Shown here piece by piece: positions 52,954-62,794 of a DNA stretch of 64,000 nt. The position numbers were made by a program, and so were the translations under genes. Every line of letters begins with the position of its first letter. Within the stretch, counting starts at the first letter, position 1. This DNA comes from Sphaerospermopsis torques-reginae ITEP-024. GTDB taxonomy: Bacteria > Cyanobacteriota > Cyanobacteriia > Cyanobacteriales > Nostocaceae. The stretch spans positions 3,658,001-3,722,000 of the forward strand of contig NZ_CP080598.1 in NCBI RefSeq assembly GCF_019598945.1, in the 5' to 3' direction. A model generated the notes under the pieces. The model made no database searches. It was not told the DNA's origin and saw only the letters and a program-made list of their open reading frames with translations.

Positions 52954-54185
52954 TGCAAAATCCACAAAGCGGGAATCAGCGGAGAGAATGTTCACAACTT
53001 CAGAGGGGAAGTAAATCCAACTCCCCCCGCTTGTATTCTTATATTTTACAAATGCTGAGAAATTTCTCTTATTTGTCTTGGATTTTATTATTGTTACTTG
53101 GCTTATATTCTTGCGGAAATCCATCTCCTACAAAACCAGAACCGGACAGTTCAGCTAACCAAAATCAAGATAGTAAGTTAACTTTTTTCGGTGTAGCTTT
53201 AGAGCAGTTTGATGAAGAAGGTAGACCTATTTGGAAAGTCCAAGCTCAACAAGCCAAGTATACCAAAGAAACAGAAATTGGTGAAGCCCAAAATCCCCAA
53301 GGTGAACTTTATCAAGATGGCAAAGTAGTTTACACCATTAAAGCCGAAACCGCCGATATTAAGCAAGATGGTAAACAACTGTTACTCAAAGGGAAAATTA
53401 GAGCTACAGATCCGCGTAATGGAGTAGTATTACAAGGTAATGAATTAGAATGGCGACCTGAAGAAGATTTATTGATTGTTCGTAATCAATTTAATGGTAA
53501 TCATAAACAATTAAAAGCCACAGCACAGGAAGCAAGAGTAAAAACCCGTGAACAGCGAATAGAATTTTCGGGAAAAGTCGTTGCTACATCAGGTGATCCG
53601 CAATTACAAATGCGAACTGAGCGGTTAGTTTGGCTTCTTAAAGAAGAAAAATTAATTGGCGATCGCCCCATCGAAATTGACCGGTATGAAAATAATCAAA
53701 TAACTGGACGTGGTAGAGGAAATGGTGCTCAAGTTAACTTGAAAACCAAAGTTGCCACTCTTGAACCCAAAGCCCAATTAAACTTGCTAGAACCACCTAT
53801 GCAAATCATTAGTAATTCGATGACATGGAATATAAATGAAGAAATTGTCAAAGCAAATGCCCCTGTGAGTGTTGTTCATCAAGCTGAAAATGTCACTGTT
53901 ACTGGTAATAAAGCCGAAATGAAAATACCAGAAAAAACAGTTTATTTAACAGGCAATGTAAATGCCGTGGGCAAAAAGAATCAATCTTTAAAATCAAATC
54001 AACTCACTTGGTATTTAGAGAAAAAATTATTAGAAGCACAGGGAAATGTAGTTTATCGTCAAGTTGAACCACCATTAAACTTTCAAGGTACAACAGCAGT
54101 CGGTAATCTGGAAACAGAAAATATTGTTGTTAAAGGCGGTAGTTCAGGTAACAGAGTGGTAACAGAAATTATACCCCAGTATTAA
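52953..54185 (+). CDS. lptC: LptC/LptA-like LPS transport lipoprotein
   Basis: A 410-residue protein with a hydrophobic segment ending LLLGLYSCGN, a lipobox, then LTFFGVALEQFDEEGRPIWK and repeated beta strands of the LptC/OstA jelly-roll type (QARYTKETEIGEA-like, VVLQGNELEW, VYLTGNVNAV). It is about twice the size of enterobacterial LptC, so it may join LptC and LptA-like domains, as in other cyanobacteria. Role: bridging lipopolysaccharide across the periplasm. The true start may be the ATG at 53052, just before the hydrophobic segment. Confidence 0.85.
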   Translation: MQNPQSGNQRRECSQLQRGSKSNSPRLYSYILQMLRNFSYLSWILLLLLGLYSCGNPSPTKPEPDSSANQNQDSKLTFFGVALEQFDEEGRPIWKVQAQQAKYTKETEIGEAQNPQGELYQDGKVVYTIKAETADIKQDGKQLLLKGKIRATDPRNGVVLQGNELEWRPEEDLLIVRNQFNGNHKQLKATAQEARVKTREQRIEFSGKVVATSGDPQLQMRTERLVWLLKEEKLIGDRPIEIDRYENNQITGRGRGNGAQVNLKTKVATLEPKAQLNLLEPPMQIISNSMTWNINEEIVKANAPVSVVHQAENVTVTGNKAEMKIPEKTVYLTGNVNAVGKKNQSLKSNQLTWYLEKKLLEAQGNVVYRQVEPPLNFQGTTAVGNLETENIVVKGGSSGNRVVTEIIPQY

Positions 54186-54486
54186 ATTGGGGACTGGGGA
54201 CTCTCACAGGGGTAGGTTTTTAATATTATCTGTTAAGGCAGGACCTGGAAGACAAGGAGGTATTGTAGACAAGGAAGATTTTATACAAAAAATGGTCTGT
54301 TGAGCGTCGGTTTTTGTGACCAATTGTACATTATTTGCACGGGTTTCCTCCCTTGTCCACTGTCCTTCCTTGTCCTCCAAGTCTTGCCCTCACGACAATG
54401 TAAAATACCTACCCTTGTGAAGACTGGGGACTGTGGACTGGGGAAGAAAAGATTTTTACCAATGCCCAATGCCCAATGCCCAATGA
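54186..54486. other. Gap with heptamer repeats
   Basis: CCTTGTC-type words (54345-54375) and CCAATGC heptamers (54460-54485). No gene seen. Confidence 0.6.
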
Positions 54487-55809
54487 CTAACCTCTATACA
54501 AAATTTCATTGCGGCTGGGTACACCTAATTTTGGTAAATAATTTTTAGGTGAATGGGGAGTCAGGACTGTAGGAACACCAGTATATACTTGTAATTGTTT
54601 CACCAGATGTTGTAAAAGCTGATCCTGTTCAGAGCGAAAACTGGGTACATTGTAACCGCGATTGATAATAGCAAACCAGACTAAACCGCGATCGCGTGTG
54701 GGTACAACTCCTGCTAAAGCACTAACATCACTGAGAGTTCCAGTTTTCATCACAGTGGCCGATGGCATACTTCTAAACTGCATTGTCCCACGATTATCAA
54801 AGCCAGAGGTAGGGAACAAATCAGCCAAGGTCAAATTATGGGCGGATGCTTCCCGTTGTAGTGCCATAAACATAGCACAGACGGCTCTAGGAGAAATCTT
54901 ATTTTCTCTTCCTAAACCAGAACCATTAATTAATTGAATTTCTGACTGTGGAACCATAGCCAGTTGAGCAGCAGTAGATTTAACTACATTTGCCCCTCCC
55001 ACTGATTGAGCTAACATCTCAGCTATATCATTATTACTGTAAACATTCATCTCTTTAATGAGTTGATGTAGGGGTAAAGAGAGATGACGTACCAGTAAAG
55101 TTTGTTTAGGGTTAGGCTGTGCTGTCACCAGCACCGTACCATTAATTACCACTTGGGGCTTAGGTGTTCCCTTGGGCATTCGGGAATATTGGTAAATCAC
55201 AGAACGATTCCAACTTTTGTGATTTAAAGCTTGTTTGAGTAATTGACCGGCTGCGGTAGGATTAGTATAGAAATTCATGGCAAAATTGCCAGTAATTACC
55301 AAATTTCCCTTGACTTGCTTAATACCGATTTTATTGAGAGCATTACCAACAGCGATCGCCTCCTCTCCAACAAACATCGGATCACCACCAGCATTAATCA
55401 CCAAATCACCATTTACTACCCCATTGACAATAGGACCTGTAGCACTAACCAAAGTTTCAAATTGATGGTTTGGTCCCAAACTTTTAAAAGTTGCTAATGA
55501 AGTGGCCACCTTAGTTAAAGATGCTGCGGGTAGAGGAATTGTACCTTGGTGATTAGCCATTAACATCGGACCCGACTGCAACCAAACTCCCTGTTGCTTG
55601 ATCAGATTTTCCGTAACCAGCTTGGAAGTCATCAACTCCTTGAGATATTCCTGTACTGTCATAGCTCCGGCTGGGTTAGGATCAGGGGCAATGACAAAGC
55701 CAGGACTACTTTGCCAAACCAATGCTTCTAAAGCATTTACAGGTTGGATTTTAACTCCAGCCATATCGAGCCAAAGTGAAACCAAACCTGAACCTAATAA
55801 TTCCAGCAT
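54487..55809 (-). CDS. dacB: D-alanyl-D-alanine carboxypeptidase (PBP4, peptidase S13)
   Basis: Trims or cleaves peptidoglycan cross-links. Its 440 residues contain the three penicillin-binding motifs: S-x-x-K in AASLTKVATSL, S-x-N in NVYSNNDIAEML, and K-T-G in VMKTGTLSDVSAL. An N-terminal hydrophobic segment may serve as signal. The order and the long insert between motifs 1 and 2 are typical of S13 enzymes. Confidence 0.92.
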   Translation of the reverse strand: MLELLGSGLVSLWLDMAGVKIQPVNALEALVWQSSPGFVIAPDPNPAGAMTVQEYLKELMTSKLVTENLIKQQGVWLQSGPMLMANHQGTIPLPAASLTKVATSLATFKSLGPNHQFETLVSATGPIVNGVVNGDLVINAGGDPMFVGEEAIAVGNALNKIGIKQVKGNLVITGNFAMNFYTNPTAAGQLLKQALNHKSWNRSVIYQYSRMPKGTPKPQVVINGTVLVTAQPNPKQTLLVRHLSLPLHQLIKEMNVYSNNDIAEMLAQSVGGANVVKSTAAQLAMVPQSEIQLINGSGLGRENKISPRAVCAMFMALQREASAHNLTLADLFPTSGFDNRGTMQFRSMPSATVMKTGTLSDVSALAGVVPTRDRGLVWFAIINRGYNVPSFRSEQDQLLQHLVKQLQVYTGVPTVLTPHSPKNYLPKLGVPSRNEILYRG

Positions 55810-55983
55810 ATTTAATTCCTCTATCTTTGTTCAGATATCTAATAATTGTTTGCAGTGTTGGCATATTATGCCTTTTAATTCCACTTCTTACTATCTGGAA
55901 AACTTGCCACCAGGAAAACTCAATCATTAGTCATTAGTCATTAAACATCTCCGGTAATTAAATGTGCGTGGCTTGAAACCTTT

Positions 55984-56030
55984 AGACGTTCCGCCGGAAC
56001 GTCTCTACATTCATTTTCGGAGAGGTCTAT
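55984..56030. repeat. Dispersed palindrome with shared flank
   Basis: AGACGTTCC and GGAACGTCT pair over GCC (55984-56004). The following CTACATTCATTTTCGGA is the inverse complement of the flank at 33265-33290. Confidence 0.75.
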
Positions 56031-56097
56031 TAATCATTAGTTATTAGTTATTAGTTATTTTTAGCTAATCACCAATCACCAATCACCAATCACCAAC
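56031..56097. repeat. STRR heptamers
   Basis: ATTAGTT copies then CCAATCA copies, ending at the LOG-family stop. Confidence 0.85.
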
Positions 56098-57180
56098 CTA
56101 CTTTCTTTCTGGATGGGCTGTTTCCTCTGGGGTAGGAATACCTAATTGGTTAATCGCTGCAATCATCTGATATAAACGCCCTAAATCTCTTTGATTGAAG
56201 TATAAAATAAGGCGGGGTAAATCCGATGTTTCATCTTGACCCTCTTGAGGTAATACCTGACTTTTTTCAATTCTGCCTTGGACAAGAATGTCACTAAAGT
56301 TAGCATTTAATTGTTCCACCAATTCATTGGATAACTCGTGTCTGAGACGAATCACCAACTGATCACCTACGTAGCGACTAGAGTGATAAACTTGGTAAAA
56401 ACGGGTGATGGCATTGCAAGCAATCTCTAGATTATCTGTAACTGTGTACAGACTAGGATCTTCTGGACTGACAAGACCTTTTGCCACCAATTGCTCATCA
56501 ATATATTTACTCCAAGAGTGCCAATAATCACCACCGGGAGGATCGATAAGAACCACAGGTACAGGACCAAATTTACCTGTTTGGCTAAGTGTCATACATT
56601 CAAAAGCTTCATCTTGAGTGCCAAACCCACCGGGAAACAAAGCCACAGCATCGCTTTCTTTGAGCAAAAAGAGTTTGCGGGTAAAGAAATATTTAAAGTG
56701 AATGAGCTTAGGATCACCTTCAATAAAAGGGTTAGCCTGTTGCTCAAAAGGTAACTGAATATTTAAACCAAAAGAATTGTCTCTTCCTGCACCTTCTTGA
56801 CCAGCTTGCATGATCCCACCACCACCACCTGTCATCACCATAAATCCTAGTTGAGATACAGCGCGAGCAAATTGAACTGCCATTTGGTAATCAGGGGTTT
56901 GTGGTGCTAAACGAGCAGAACCAAAGATAGTAACTTTGCGAGTGTGTCGATAATCATAAAAGAGTTGGAAGCCTCTTTCCATATCTGCTAAAGCCGCAGA
57001 TAGTATCTTCCAATCCAGACGATCAATTTCACTATCAGCTAAACGAACTATGGTAGCAAGTGCTTGCTGGATAAATTGCCGATGTTTTAAAGTCGGTAAA
57101 CGATCTATTAATTCAGCAATATCAGCTTGGAGAGACTCTAGTATTTCAAAGGACTCTTTAGAGGTCATGAGAACTGCCAC
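56098..57180 (-). CDS. LOG-family (lysine-decarboxylase-like) protein
   Basis: A 360-residue protein of the LOG/TIGR00730 Rossmann family: KVTIFGSARL, MTGGGGGIMQAGQEGAG, and the nucleotide-site signature PGGFGTQDEAFE. Plant and bacterial relatives release cytokinin bases from nucleotides. This one is longer than a minimal LOG by an N-terminal helical part (about 1-80) and a C-terminal extension, as seen in cyanobacterial members. Physiological substrate unknown. Confidence 0.88.
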   Translation of the reverse strand: MAVLMTSKESFEILESLQADIAELIDRLPTLKHRQFIQQALATIVRLADSEIDRLDWKILSAALADMERGFQLFYDYRHTRKVTIFGSARLAPQTPDYQMAVQFARAVSQLGFMVMTGGGGGIMQAGQEGAGRDNSFGLNIQLPFEQQANPFIEGDPKLIHFKYFFTRKLFLLKESDAVALFPGGFGTQDEAFECMTLSQTGKFGPVPVVLIDPPGGDYWHSWSKYIDEQLVAKGLVSPEDPSLYTVTDNLEIACNAITRFYQVYHSSRYVGDQLVIRLRHELSNELVEQLNANFSDILVQGRIEKSQVLPQEGQDETSDLPRLILYFNQRDLGRLYQMIAAINQLGIPTPEETAHPERK

Positions 57181-57433
57181 AACAATGGCATTATATTTTA
57201 TGTGAACTACCTACGCTGCCGCAAGCGTAAACATTTCCCCAAAAGGGGTTTGTATAATTTAGGTGGTCATAGGGTCAAGATTTTTCCGGTTTCCCGAAAA
57301 ATCATCAATTGCAAATTTTCTGGCTTGTTGTGTATAAAGTGTTCTAGAGACGCAAACTTTGCGCCTCTGAAACAAATTAACAAATATTCACCTAAAAGCA
57401 GACAAATGAATAAAATTTGTAGCCACTTTAGGT

Positions 57434-57757
57434 TTAAAGATGCTTTTCCAAAGTTTGAGATAATGTACTTTTAGGCACGGCACCGACAACCATATCCACT
57501 TTTTGTCCACCTTTGAAAATCATTAATGTGGGAATGCTGCGGATGCCATACTGACTGGCAACTTGAGGATTTTCATCAGTGTTAACTTTGACTACTTTGA
57601 CTTGACCTTCATACTGACTGGCGATTTCCTCGACAACAGGAGCTACCATGCGACAAGGACCGCACCAGGGAGCCCAGAAGTCAACTAAAACGGGTACTTC
57701 GCTATCTAGCACTTCCTGCTTAAAACTAGAATCTGTAACTTGTGCTGCTGCTGACAT
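57434..57757 (-). CDS. trxA: Thioredoxin
   Basis: A 107-residue disulfide reductase with [20 protein letters not shown], the WCGPC active site, and the cis-proline region [10 protein letters not shown]. Normal length. The small RNA Yfr1 and guaB3 lie upstream on the same strand, the arrangement known from other cyanobacteria. In phototrophs it links photosynthetic electron flow to enzyme redox control. Confidence 0.97.
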   Translation of the reverse strand: MSAAAQVTDSSFKQEVLDSEVPVLVDFWAPWCGPCRMVAPVVEEIASQYEGQVKVVKVNTDENPQVASQYGIRSIPTLMIFKGGQKVDMVVGAVPKSTLSQTLEKHL

Positions 57758-57877
57758 TCCTAAAAACCTTTGCCTATTATATTTATGAGTTTAGTGAAAA
57801 TTCTACCATAGCAAAAACATCAGCTTGGGAGTGAAGGATGTACATTTGCAAAGAAGCTATGGAATTTATGGATAATT

Positions 57878-57950
57878 ATAAGGAACCGCCCGAACAGTAG
57901 TCCGGGCGGAGTGTGGTGTGAGGAGTGAACGGAAACATTTGTCTCCGCTA
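57878..57950 (-). ncRNA. yfr1: Yfr1 small RNA
   Basis: On the minus strand: a 5' hairpin CGGAGAC/GTTTCCG (57930-57947), the invariant single-stranded core ACTCCTCACAC (57916-57926), then a 3' hairpin CCGCCCG/CGGGCGG (57886-57909) with a short T-rich tail. This is the Yfr1 layout, and its guaB-trxA location is the conserved one. Yfr1 pairs by its core with mRNAs of outer-membrane proteins. It is about 70 bases long; the exact ends are inferred. Confidence 0.92.
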
Positions 57951-58020
57951 TTTCTATTGTAGGCTACAGTTGGGATTTTTCCAGTGATTGTTTAGGTTTG
58001 CTGGGAAAAAATTTTTGTTG

Positions 58021-58125
58021 GAGGGAACAGGGAACAGGGAATAGAGAATAGGGAATAGGAAGTAACATATTATTCTTCCCAATCACCTATCACCAATCAC
58101 CAATCACCAATCACCTATCACCTAT
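58021..58125. repeat. STRR heptamers
   Basis: GGGAACA and GGGAATA copies (58023-58060), then CCAATCA/CCTATCA copies up to the guaB3 stop. Confidence 0.9.
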
Positions 58126-59289
58126 TTATTTACCCATGCCCAACTGTTGGGCTTTTTGGTACACTTTGCCTTCTGTTAACAAGGAAGGAGCAATAACTAC
58201 TTCAACTTGCTGCATTTCTTTGAGGTCTTTTGCTCCTAATGTACCCATGCTGGTTTTTAATGCGCCTAGTAGGTTGTGAGTACCATCATCTAATGCTGCT
58301 GGACCTCTGAGTATTTGTTCTAGAGTTCCAGTTGTACCTACACGAATACGAGTACCACGGGGCAGCACTGGGCTAGGAGTTGCCATTCCCCAATGATAAC
58401 CCCGTCCTGGGGCTTCTGCGGCTCTAGCAAAGGGTGAACCAATCATTACGCCATCAGCACCGCAAGCAATACATTTACAAATGTCGCCACCGGTGATTAA
58501 ACCACCATCGGCAATGACAGGTATATATTTGCCGGTTTCTTGATAAAAGTCATCTCTGGCAGCGGCACAGTCGGCAACTGCTGTGGCTTGGGGTATACCC
58601 ACACCTAAAACTCCACGGGATGTACAAGCTGCACCGGGTCCAATACCTACTAATACTGCTGCTGCACCTGCTTTCATTAATTCTAAGGTGACTTCATAAG
58701 TAACACAGTTACCTAGTATCACAGGTATGGGCATAGACTGGCAAAATGCCACTAAATCCAGTGGTGTGATAGACTCTGGTGCAACATGGTCTGTAGAAAC
58801 TACTGTAGCTTGGATAAAAAATAAATCAGCCCCAGCTTTAGCTACTACTTCACCATATTTGCTTGCTCCGACTGGTGTTGCACTAACTGCCGCAATACCG
58901 CCTTGTTGTTTAATTTCCTGAATACGTTTTTCAATGAGTTCGGGCTTGATCGGTTCGGCATAAAGTTCTTGCATCAGTCCCACAAATTCATCTTTGCCTA
59001 CTGAAGCAATGCGATCTAATATCGGATTTGGGTCATCATATCGCGTTTGAATACCCTCTAGGTTAAGAACTCCTAAAGCTCCTAACTGGGATAGACGCAC
59101 CGCCATACCAACATCTACTACACCATCCATTGCACTGGCAATAATCGGTATTTGTCGTTCAATATTACCAATTTTCCACTTTGTGTCCGCTAGACTCGGA
59201 TCTAATGTTCTGTTACCGGGGACTAAAGCTATTTCGTCAATGCCGTAGGCTCGGCGAGCCATTTTTCCCCGCCCAAGTTGAATTTCCAC
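58126..59289 (-). CDS. guaB3: GuaB3-family IMP dehydrogenase-related protein
   Basis: A 387-residue TIM-barrel protein of the IMPDH/GMP-reductase superfamily. It has [15 protein letters not shown], with the catalytic cysteine, [20 protein letters not shown] (phosphate site), and [11 protein letters not shown]. The CBS domains of standard IMPDH are absent, which together with length places it in the GuaB3 group common in cyanobacteria and actinobacteria. Some GuaB3 proteins have been shown to act on IMP; activity here is inferred. Upstream of yfr1 and trxA. Confidence 0.9.
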   Translation of the reverse strand: MEIQLGRGKMARRAYGIDEIALVPGNRTLDPSLADTKWKIGNIERQIPIIASAMDGVVDVGMAVRLSQLGALGVLNLEGIQTRYDDPNPILDRIASVGKDEFVGLMQELYAEPIKPELIEKRIQEIKQQGGIAAVSATPVGASKYGEVVAKAGADLFFIQATVVSTDHVAPESITPLDLVAFCQSMPIPVILGNCVTYEVTLELMKAGAAAVLVGIGPGAACTSRGVLGVGIPQATAVADCAAARDDFYQETGKYIPVIADGGLITGGDICKCIACGADGVMIGSPFARAAEAPGRGYHWGMATPSPVLPRGTRIRVGTTGTLEQILRGPAALDDGTHNLLGALKTSMGTLGAKDLKEMQQVEVVIAPSLLTEGKVYQKAQQLGMGK

Positions 59290-59437
59290 TCTTTCACTTT
59301 TCTCAAATCTGTTTAAGCTAGGGTATCAAAATTATGGGAATATTGGGAGGGATTTTTTTAATTTACAGTGTAGGGTGTAGAGTGTGGGGGAGGACAATTA
59401 GTTCTTTATTCTTCTGAACTCCTGCCCCCTCCCTTCG

Positions 59438-60493
59438 TTAACGCCTTCTAGATTGGATTTTGTCAAAAATAGCACCGTCATCAAAAAATTTCTTCTGTAC
59501 AGCATCCCAACCGCCTAAACTACTGACAGTATAAAGTTTGCTGATTTTGGGAAATCTGTTCTGTACTTCTTTGGCTACTGTGGGGTTAACTGGTCTAAAA
59601 CCAACTTTGGCAAATTCTCTCTGGGCTTCTGGTGTATATAAAAATTTGACGAATGCTTCTGATACTTCACGAGTTCCGCGTTTATCTACGTTTTTATCAA
59701 CTACTGCTACGGGTCCTTCTATGGATATATTCGTAGATGGTACTACGTAGGTTGTATCTGTTTTTCCTTGTTGTGCTGCTAAGATGACTTCGTTTTCATA
59801 GTTTATTAGTACATCACCTTGATTTTTTTTGAAAAAAGCGTCACTTGATTCTCTGGCATCTTTAGGTAATACTACTACATTTCTAAATACTTGTTGCACA
59901 AAGTTTAATGCCTGGTTTTCGTTGCCTCCGTTTTTTGTTATTGCACCCCACAAAGCTAGAAAATTCCACCTTGCACCACCGGAAGTTTTAGGATTTGCTG
60001 TGACTATTTTTACTCCTGGTTTAGCTAGGTCATTCCAGGTTTTGATGCCTTTGGGATTTCCAGGACGGGTTTCTAATGCTACTACTGAACGGGTAATTAT
60101 TGAGTTGTTGGGTGCTTCTTTTTCCCAACCTGAATTGATTAAACCTGCTTTTTCAATCTTTTTTGTGTCTAGTCCTAGTGCTAATGCTACTACATCGGCT
60201 GGTAAACCATCAATAACGGCGCGGGTTTGCGATCCTGAACCTCCATAGCTTTCTCTGATGGTTACGTCTTGTCCTTTTTCTCGTTTCCATTTGGCTACAA
60301 ATTGGGGAATGATTTTACTGTAAGCAGCTTTTGTGACTGCGTAGGATACTAGGGTAATTTCTACTTTCTTGGGCTTTTGACTGATGAGGTTGGGTTGATT
60401 TTTTGTCTGTGCAAATACAGGTAATACCGTATTTACACTTAATTCAAAGGTGATGAGTGCGGTTGTAGCTTTAATTACTGATTTGTTTGTCAT
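59438..60493 (-). CDS. Sulfate-binding protein, copy 1
   Basis: Periplasmic sulfate/thiosulfate-binding protein of 351 residues with a signal peptide ending near VFAQ. It has the SbpA pattern VEITLVSYAVTKAAYSKIIP, ESYGGSGSQTRAVIDGL and ANPKTSGGARWNFLALWG. It is divergent from a second sulfate-binding protein (60786) across 292 bases that must hold both promoters. It lacks a lipobox, unlike copy 2. It probably shares the CysT/CysW permease. Different affinity or regulation is inferred. Confidence 0.9.
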   Translation of the reverse strand: MTNKSVIKATTALITFELSVNTVLPVFAQTKNQPNLISQKPKKVEITLVSYAVTKAAYSKIIPQFVAKWKREKGQDVTIRESYGGSGSQTRAVIDGLPADVVALALGLDTKKIEKAGLINSGWEKEAPNNSIITRSVVALETRPGNPKGIKTWNDLAKPGVKIVTANPKTSGGARWNFLALWGAITKNGGNENQALNFVQQVFRNVVVLPKDARESSDAFFKKNQGDVLINYENEVILAAQQGKTDTTYVVPSTNISIEGPVAVVDKNVDKRGTREVSEAFVKFLYTPEAQREFAKVGFRPVNPTVAKEVQNRFPKISKLYTVSSLGGWDAVQKKFFDDGAIFDKIQSRRR

Positions 60494-60785
60494 GGGTGCT
60501 TTTCCTGGATTTGTGAATAAACTACGGTAATTCGATAGGTAATTAGTTGTTTGTTACAAAAACAGAGATTATCAGATGCGATCGCCAAAATCAAGACATA
60601 AAACACAAAAAATCTATCGGCAAATCGGTGTATTTGTTTTTAAAATGTTAAATAGTATATTAAATAAAAATAAGTTATAAAAAGATCCTGTATTATTGAT
60701 GTCTCTCCACATCTGCTAAAATCCCCATATTCCCTATCGTAAAAGTCAAGTTTATATACAATTCAGATATTTAGGAGAAGACAAT
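60494..60785. promoter_or_regulatory. Divergent promoter region of the two sulfate-binding proteins
   Basis: AT-rich gap holding start signals in both directions. ATTTAGGAGAAGACAAT just before 60786 gives a strong ribosome-binding site (AGGAGA). I see no certain operator; a LysR-type CysR site would be expected for sulfur control. Confidence 0.5.
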
Positions 60786-61877
60786 ATGAGTTGGTGGCAA
60801 CGTCCAAGGGTGCGTATAAATTCACTAAAAAGCTTTTTATCTCTGTTTTTGGTAGGCGTTTTGCTGAGTTCGGTACTTGCTGCTTGCGGAGGCGGTAATG
60901 AGAATAATTCCCAAACTCCCACGGCTACAGATTCTACAAAAAAAGATGTGGAAATTACCCTGGTGTCTTTTGCGGTGACAAAAGCAGCACATGAAGCGAT
61001 TATCCCTAAGTTTGTGGAAAAATGGCAGAAGGAACATGGACAAAGGGTGACATTTAAACAAAGTTATGGCGGTTCAGGTTCACAAACACGGGCTGTAATT
61101 GATGGATTAGAAGCGGATATTGTTCATTTAGCTTTGGGTTTGGATACCCAAAAAATTGAAAAAGCGGGTTTAATTCAACCAGGATGGGAAAAAGAAGCTC
61201 CTAATAATGCGATTGTTTCTAAGTCTGTTGCTGCTTTGGTGACTCGTGAAGGAAATCCCAAAGGTATCAAAACTTGGGCAGATTTAGGTAAAGATGGCGT
61301 AAAATTTATCACTGCTGATCCAAAAACTTCAGGGGTAGCGCGTTGGAATTTCTTGGCTTTGTGGAACTCAGTAATTAAAACTGGTGGTGATGAGGCTAAA
61401 GCTACAGAGTTTGTCACCAAGGCTTACAATAATGTACCGATTTTAACTAGAGATGCACGTGAAGCTACAGATGCTTTTTTTAAACAGAGTCAAGGTGATG
61501 CGTTAATTAATTATGAAAATGAAATTGTCTTGGCACAGGAAAAGGGAGTGAAGGTTAATTATGTGATTCCTGATGTGAATATATCTATTGATAACCCGAT
61601 TGCTGTTGTAGATAAGAATGTAGATAAACATGGTAATAGGGAAGTAGTAGAGGCGTTTGTGAAGTACCTATTTACTCCTGAAGCACAAATAGAATTTGCT
61701 AAAGTTGGTTTTCGTCCTGTAGATGAAACCGTAGCAAAATCAAAGGAATTTGCTGATAAATACCCCCCAGTTAAAAATTTGAGTACAGTTCAAGACTTAG
61801 GCGGTTGGGATACTGTACAGAAAAAGTTTTTTGATGATGGAGCGTTATTTGATCAAATTCAAGCTAAGAAAAAGTAG
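60786..61877 (+). CDS. sbpA: Sulfate-binding protein, copy 2 (lipoprotein)
   Basis: A 363-residue binding protein for sulfate with a signal peptide ending SVLAAC, a lipobox, then a Ser/Thr/Asn-rich linker and VEITLVSFAVTKAAHEAIIP, KQSYGGSGSQTRAVIDGLEA and ADPKTSGVARWNFLAL. It is the first gene of sbpA-cysT-cysW. Close to the divergent copy over its whole length, so the pair arose by duplication. Confidence 0.93.
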   Translation: MSWWQRPRVRINSLKSFLSLFLVGVLLSSVLAACGGGNENNSQTPTATDSTKKDVEITLVSFAVTKAAHEAIIPKFVEKWQKEHGQRVTFKQSYGGSGSQTRAVIDGLEADIVHLALGLDTQKIEKAGLIQPGWEKEAPNNAIVSKSVAALVTREGNPKGIKTWADLGKDGVKFITADPKTSGVARWNFLALWNSVIKTGGDEAKATEFVTKAYNNVPILTRDAREATDAFFKQSQGDALINYENEIVLAQEKGVKVNYVIPDVNISIDNPIAVVDKNVDKHGNREVVEAFVKYLFTPEAQIEFAKVGFRPVDETVAKSKEFADKYPPVKNLSTVQDLGGWDTVQKKFFDDGALFDQIQAKKK

Positions 61878-61924
61878 TTGGTAATTGGTGATTGGTAATT
61901 GTTAATTGTGAAAAAGTTTGAATT

Positions 61925-62794
61925 ATGGCTGTATCTACGAATTTGGAAACTCGCAAAAAAGACCCTGTTGGGAAGGTTTTTTTAGATAAAATTATTCGTC
62001 TCCCCTGGACTTGGCGAATAACAATTTTATACCTTTTTTTTATGTTGTTTTTGCCTATTGTGGCCATGTTCCTCAAAGCAAGTACAGAACCACCTGCAAA
62101 ATTTTGGGAAATTGCTACCAGTGAATTAGCATTGGCTACATATAATGTTACTTTTGTAACTTCTATGTTGGCGGCGGCTGTTAATGGTATATTTGGTACT
62201 TTGATTGCTTGGGTCTTGGTGCGGTACGATTTCCCTTTAAAGAGAATTTTTGATGCTACCGTAGATTTACCGTTTGCTTTGCCGACATCAGTAGCAGGTT
62301 TAACTTTAGCAACTGTGTATAGTGATAATGGTTGGATAGGTTCTTTACTGTCACCTTTAGGTATTAAAGTTTCTTTTACTCGTTTGGGTGTAGGTGTGGC
62401 AATGATATATATATCTTTGCCGTTTGTGGTGCGGACTGTACAACCTGTGCTGCAAGAGATGGAAAAGGAAATTGAAGAAGCGGCTTGGAGTTTGGGCGCT
62501 TCTCAGTGGACAACTTTTACAAAGGTAATTTTACCGCCTTTATTTCCCACAATTTTAACTGGTATTGCTTTGGGTTTTTCCCGTGCGGTGGGTGAGTATG
62601 GTTCGACGGTAATTATTGCTTCTAATACACCGTTTCAAGATTTAATTGCACCGGTGTTAATTTTCCAACGTTTGGAACAATATGATTATTCAGGTGCAAC
62701 AGTAATAGGGGTTGTTTTATTGGCAATTTCTCTAGTTTTACTCTTAGCAATTAATTTATTACAAGCTTGGGCAAGAAGATATGACAACAGGTAA
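61925..62794 (+). CDS. cysT: Sulfate ABC transporter permease CysT
   Basis: A 289-residue inner-membrane protein with six predicted helices. It contains [20 protein letters not shown] and the cytoplasmic coupling loop [22 protein letters not shown], the permease-ATPase contact motif. It overlaps cysW by 14 bases. The ATPase (CysA) is not within the window. Confidence 0.94.
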   Translation: MAVSTNLETRKKDPVGKVFLDKIIRLPWTWRITILYLFFMLFLPIVAMFLKASTEPPAKFWEIATSELALATYNVTFVTSMLAAAVNGIFGTLIAWVLVRYDFPLKRIFDATVDLPFALPTSVAGLTLATVYSDNGWIGSLLSPLGIKVSFTRLGVGVAMIYISLPFVVRTVQPVLQEMEKEIEEAAWSLGASQWTTFTKVILPPLFPTILTGIALGFSRAVGEYGSTVIIASNTPFQDLIAPVLIFQRLEQYDYSGATVIGVVLLAISLVLLLAINLLQAWARRYDNR

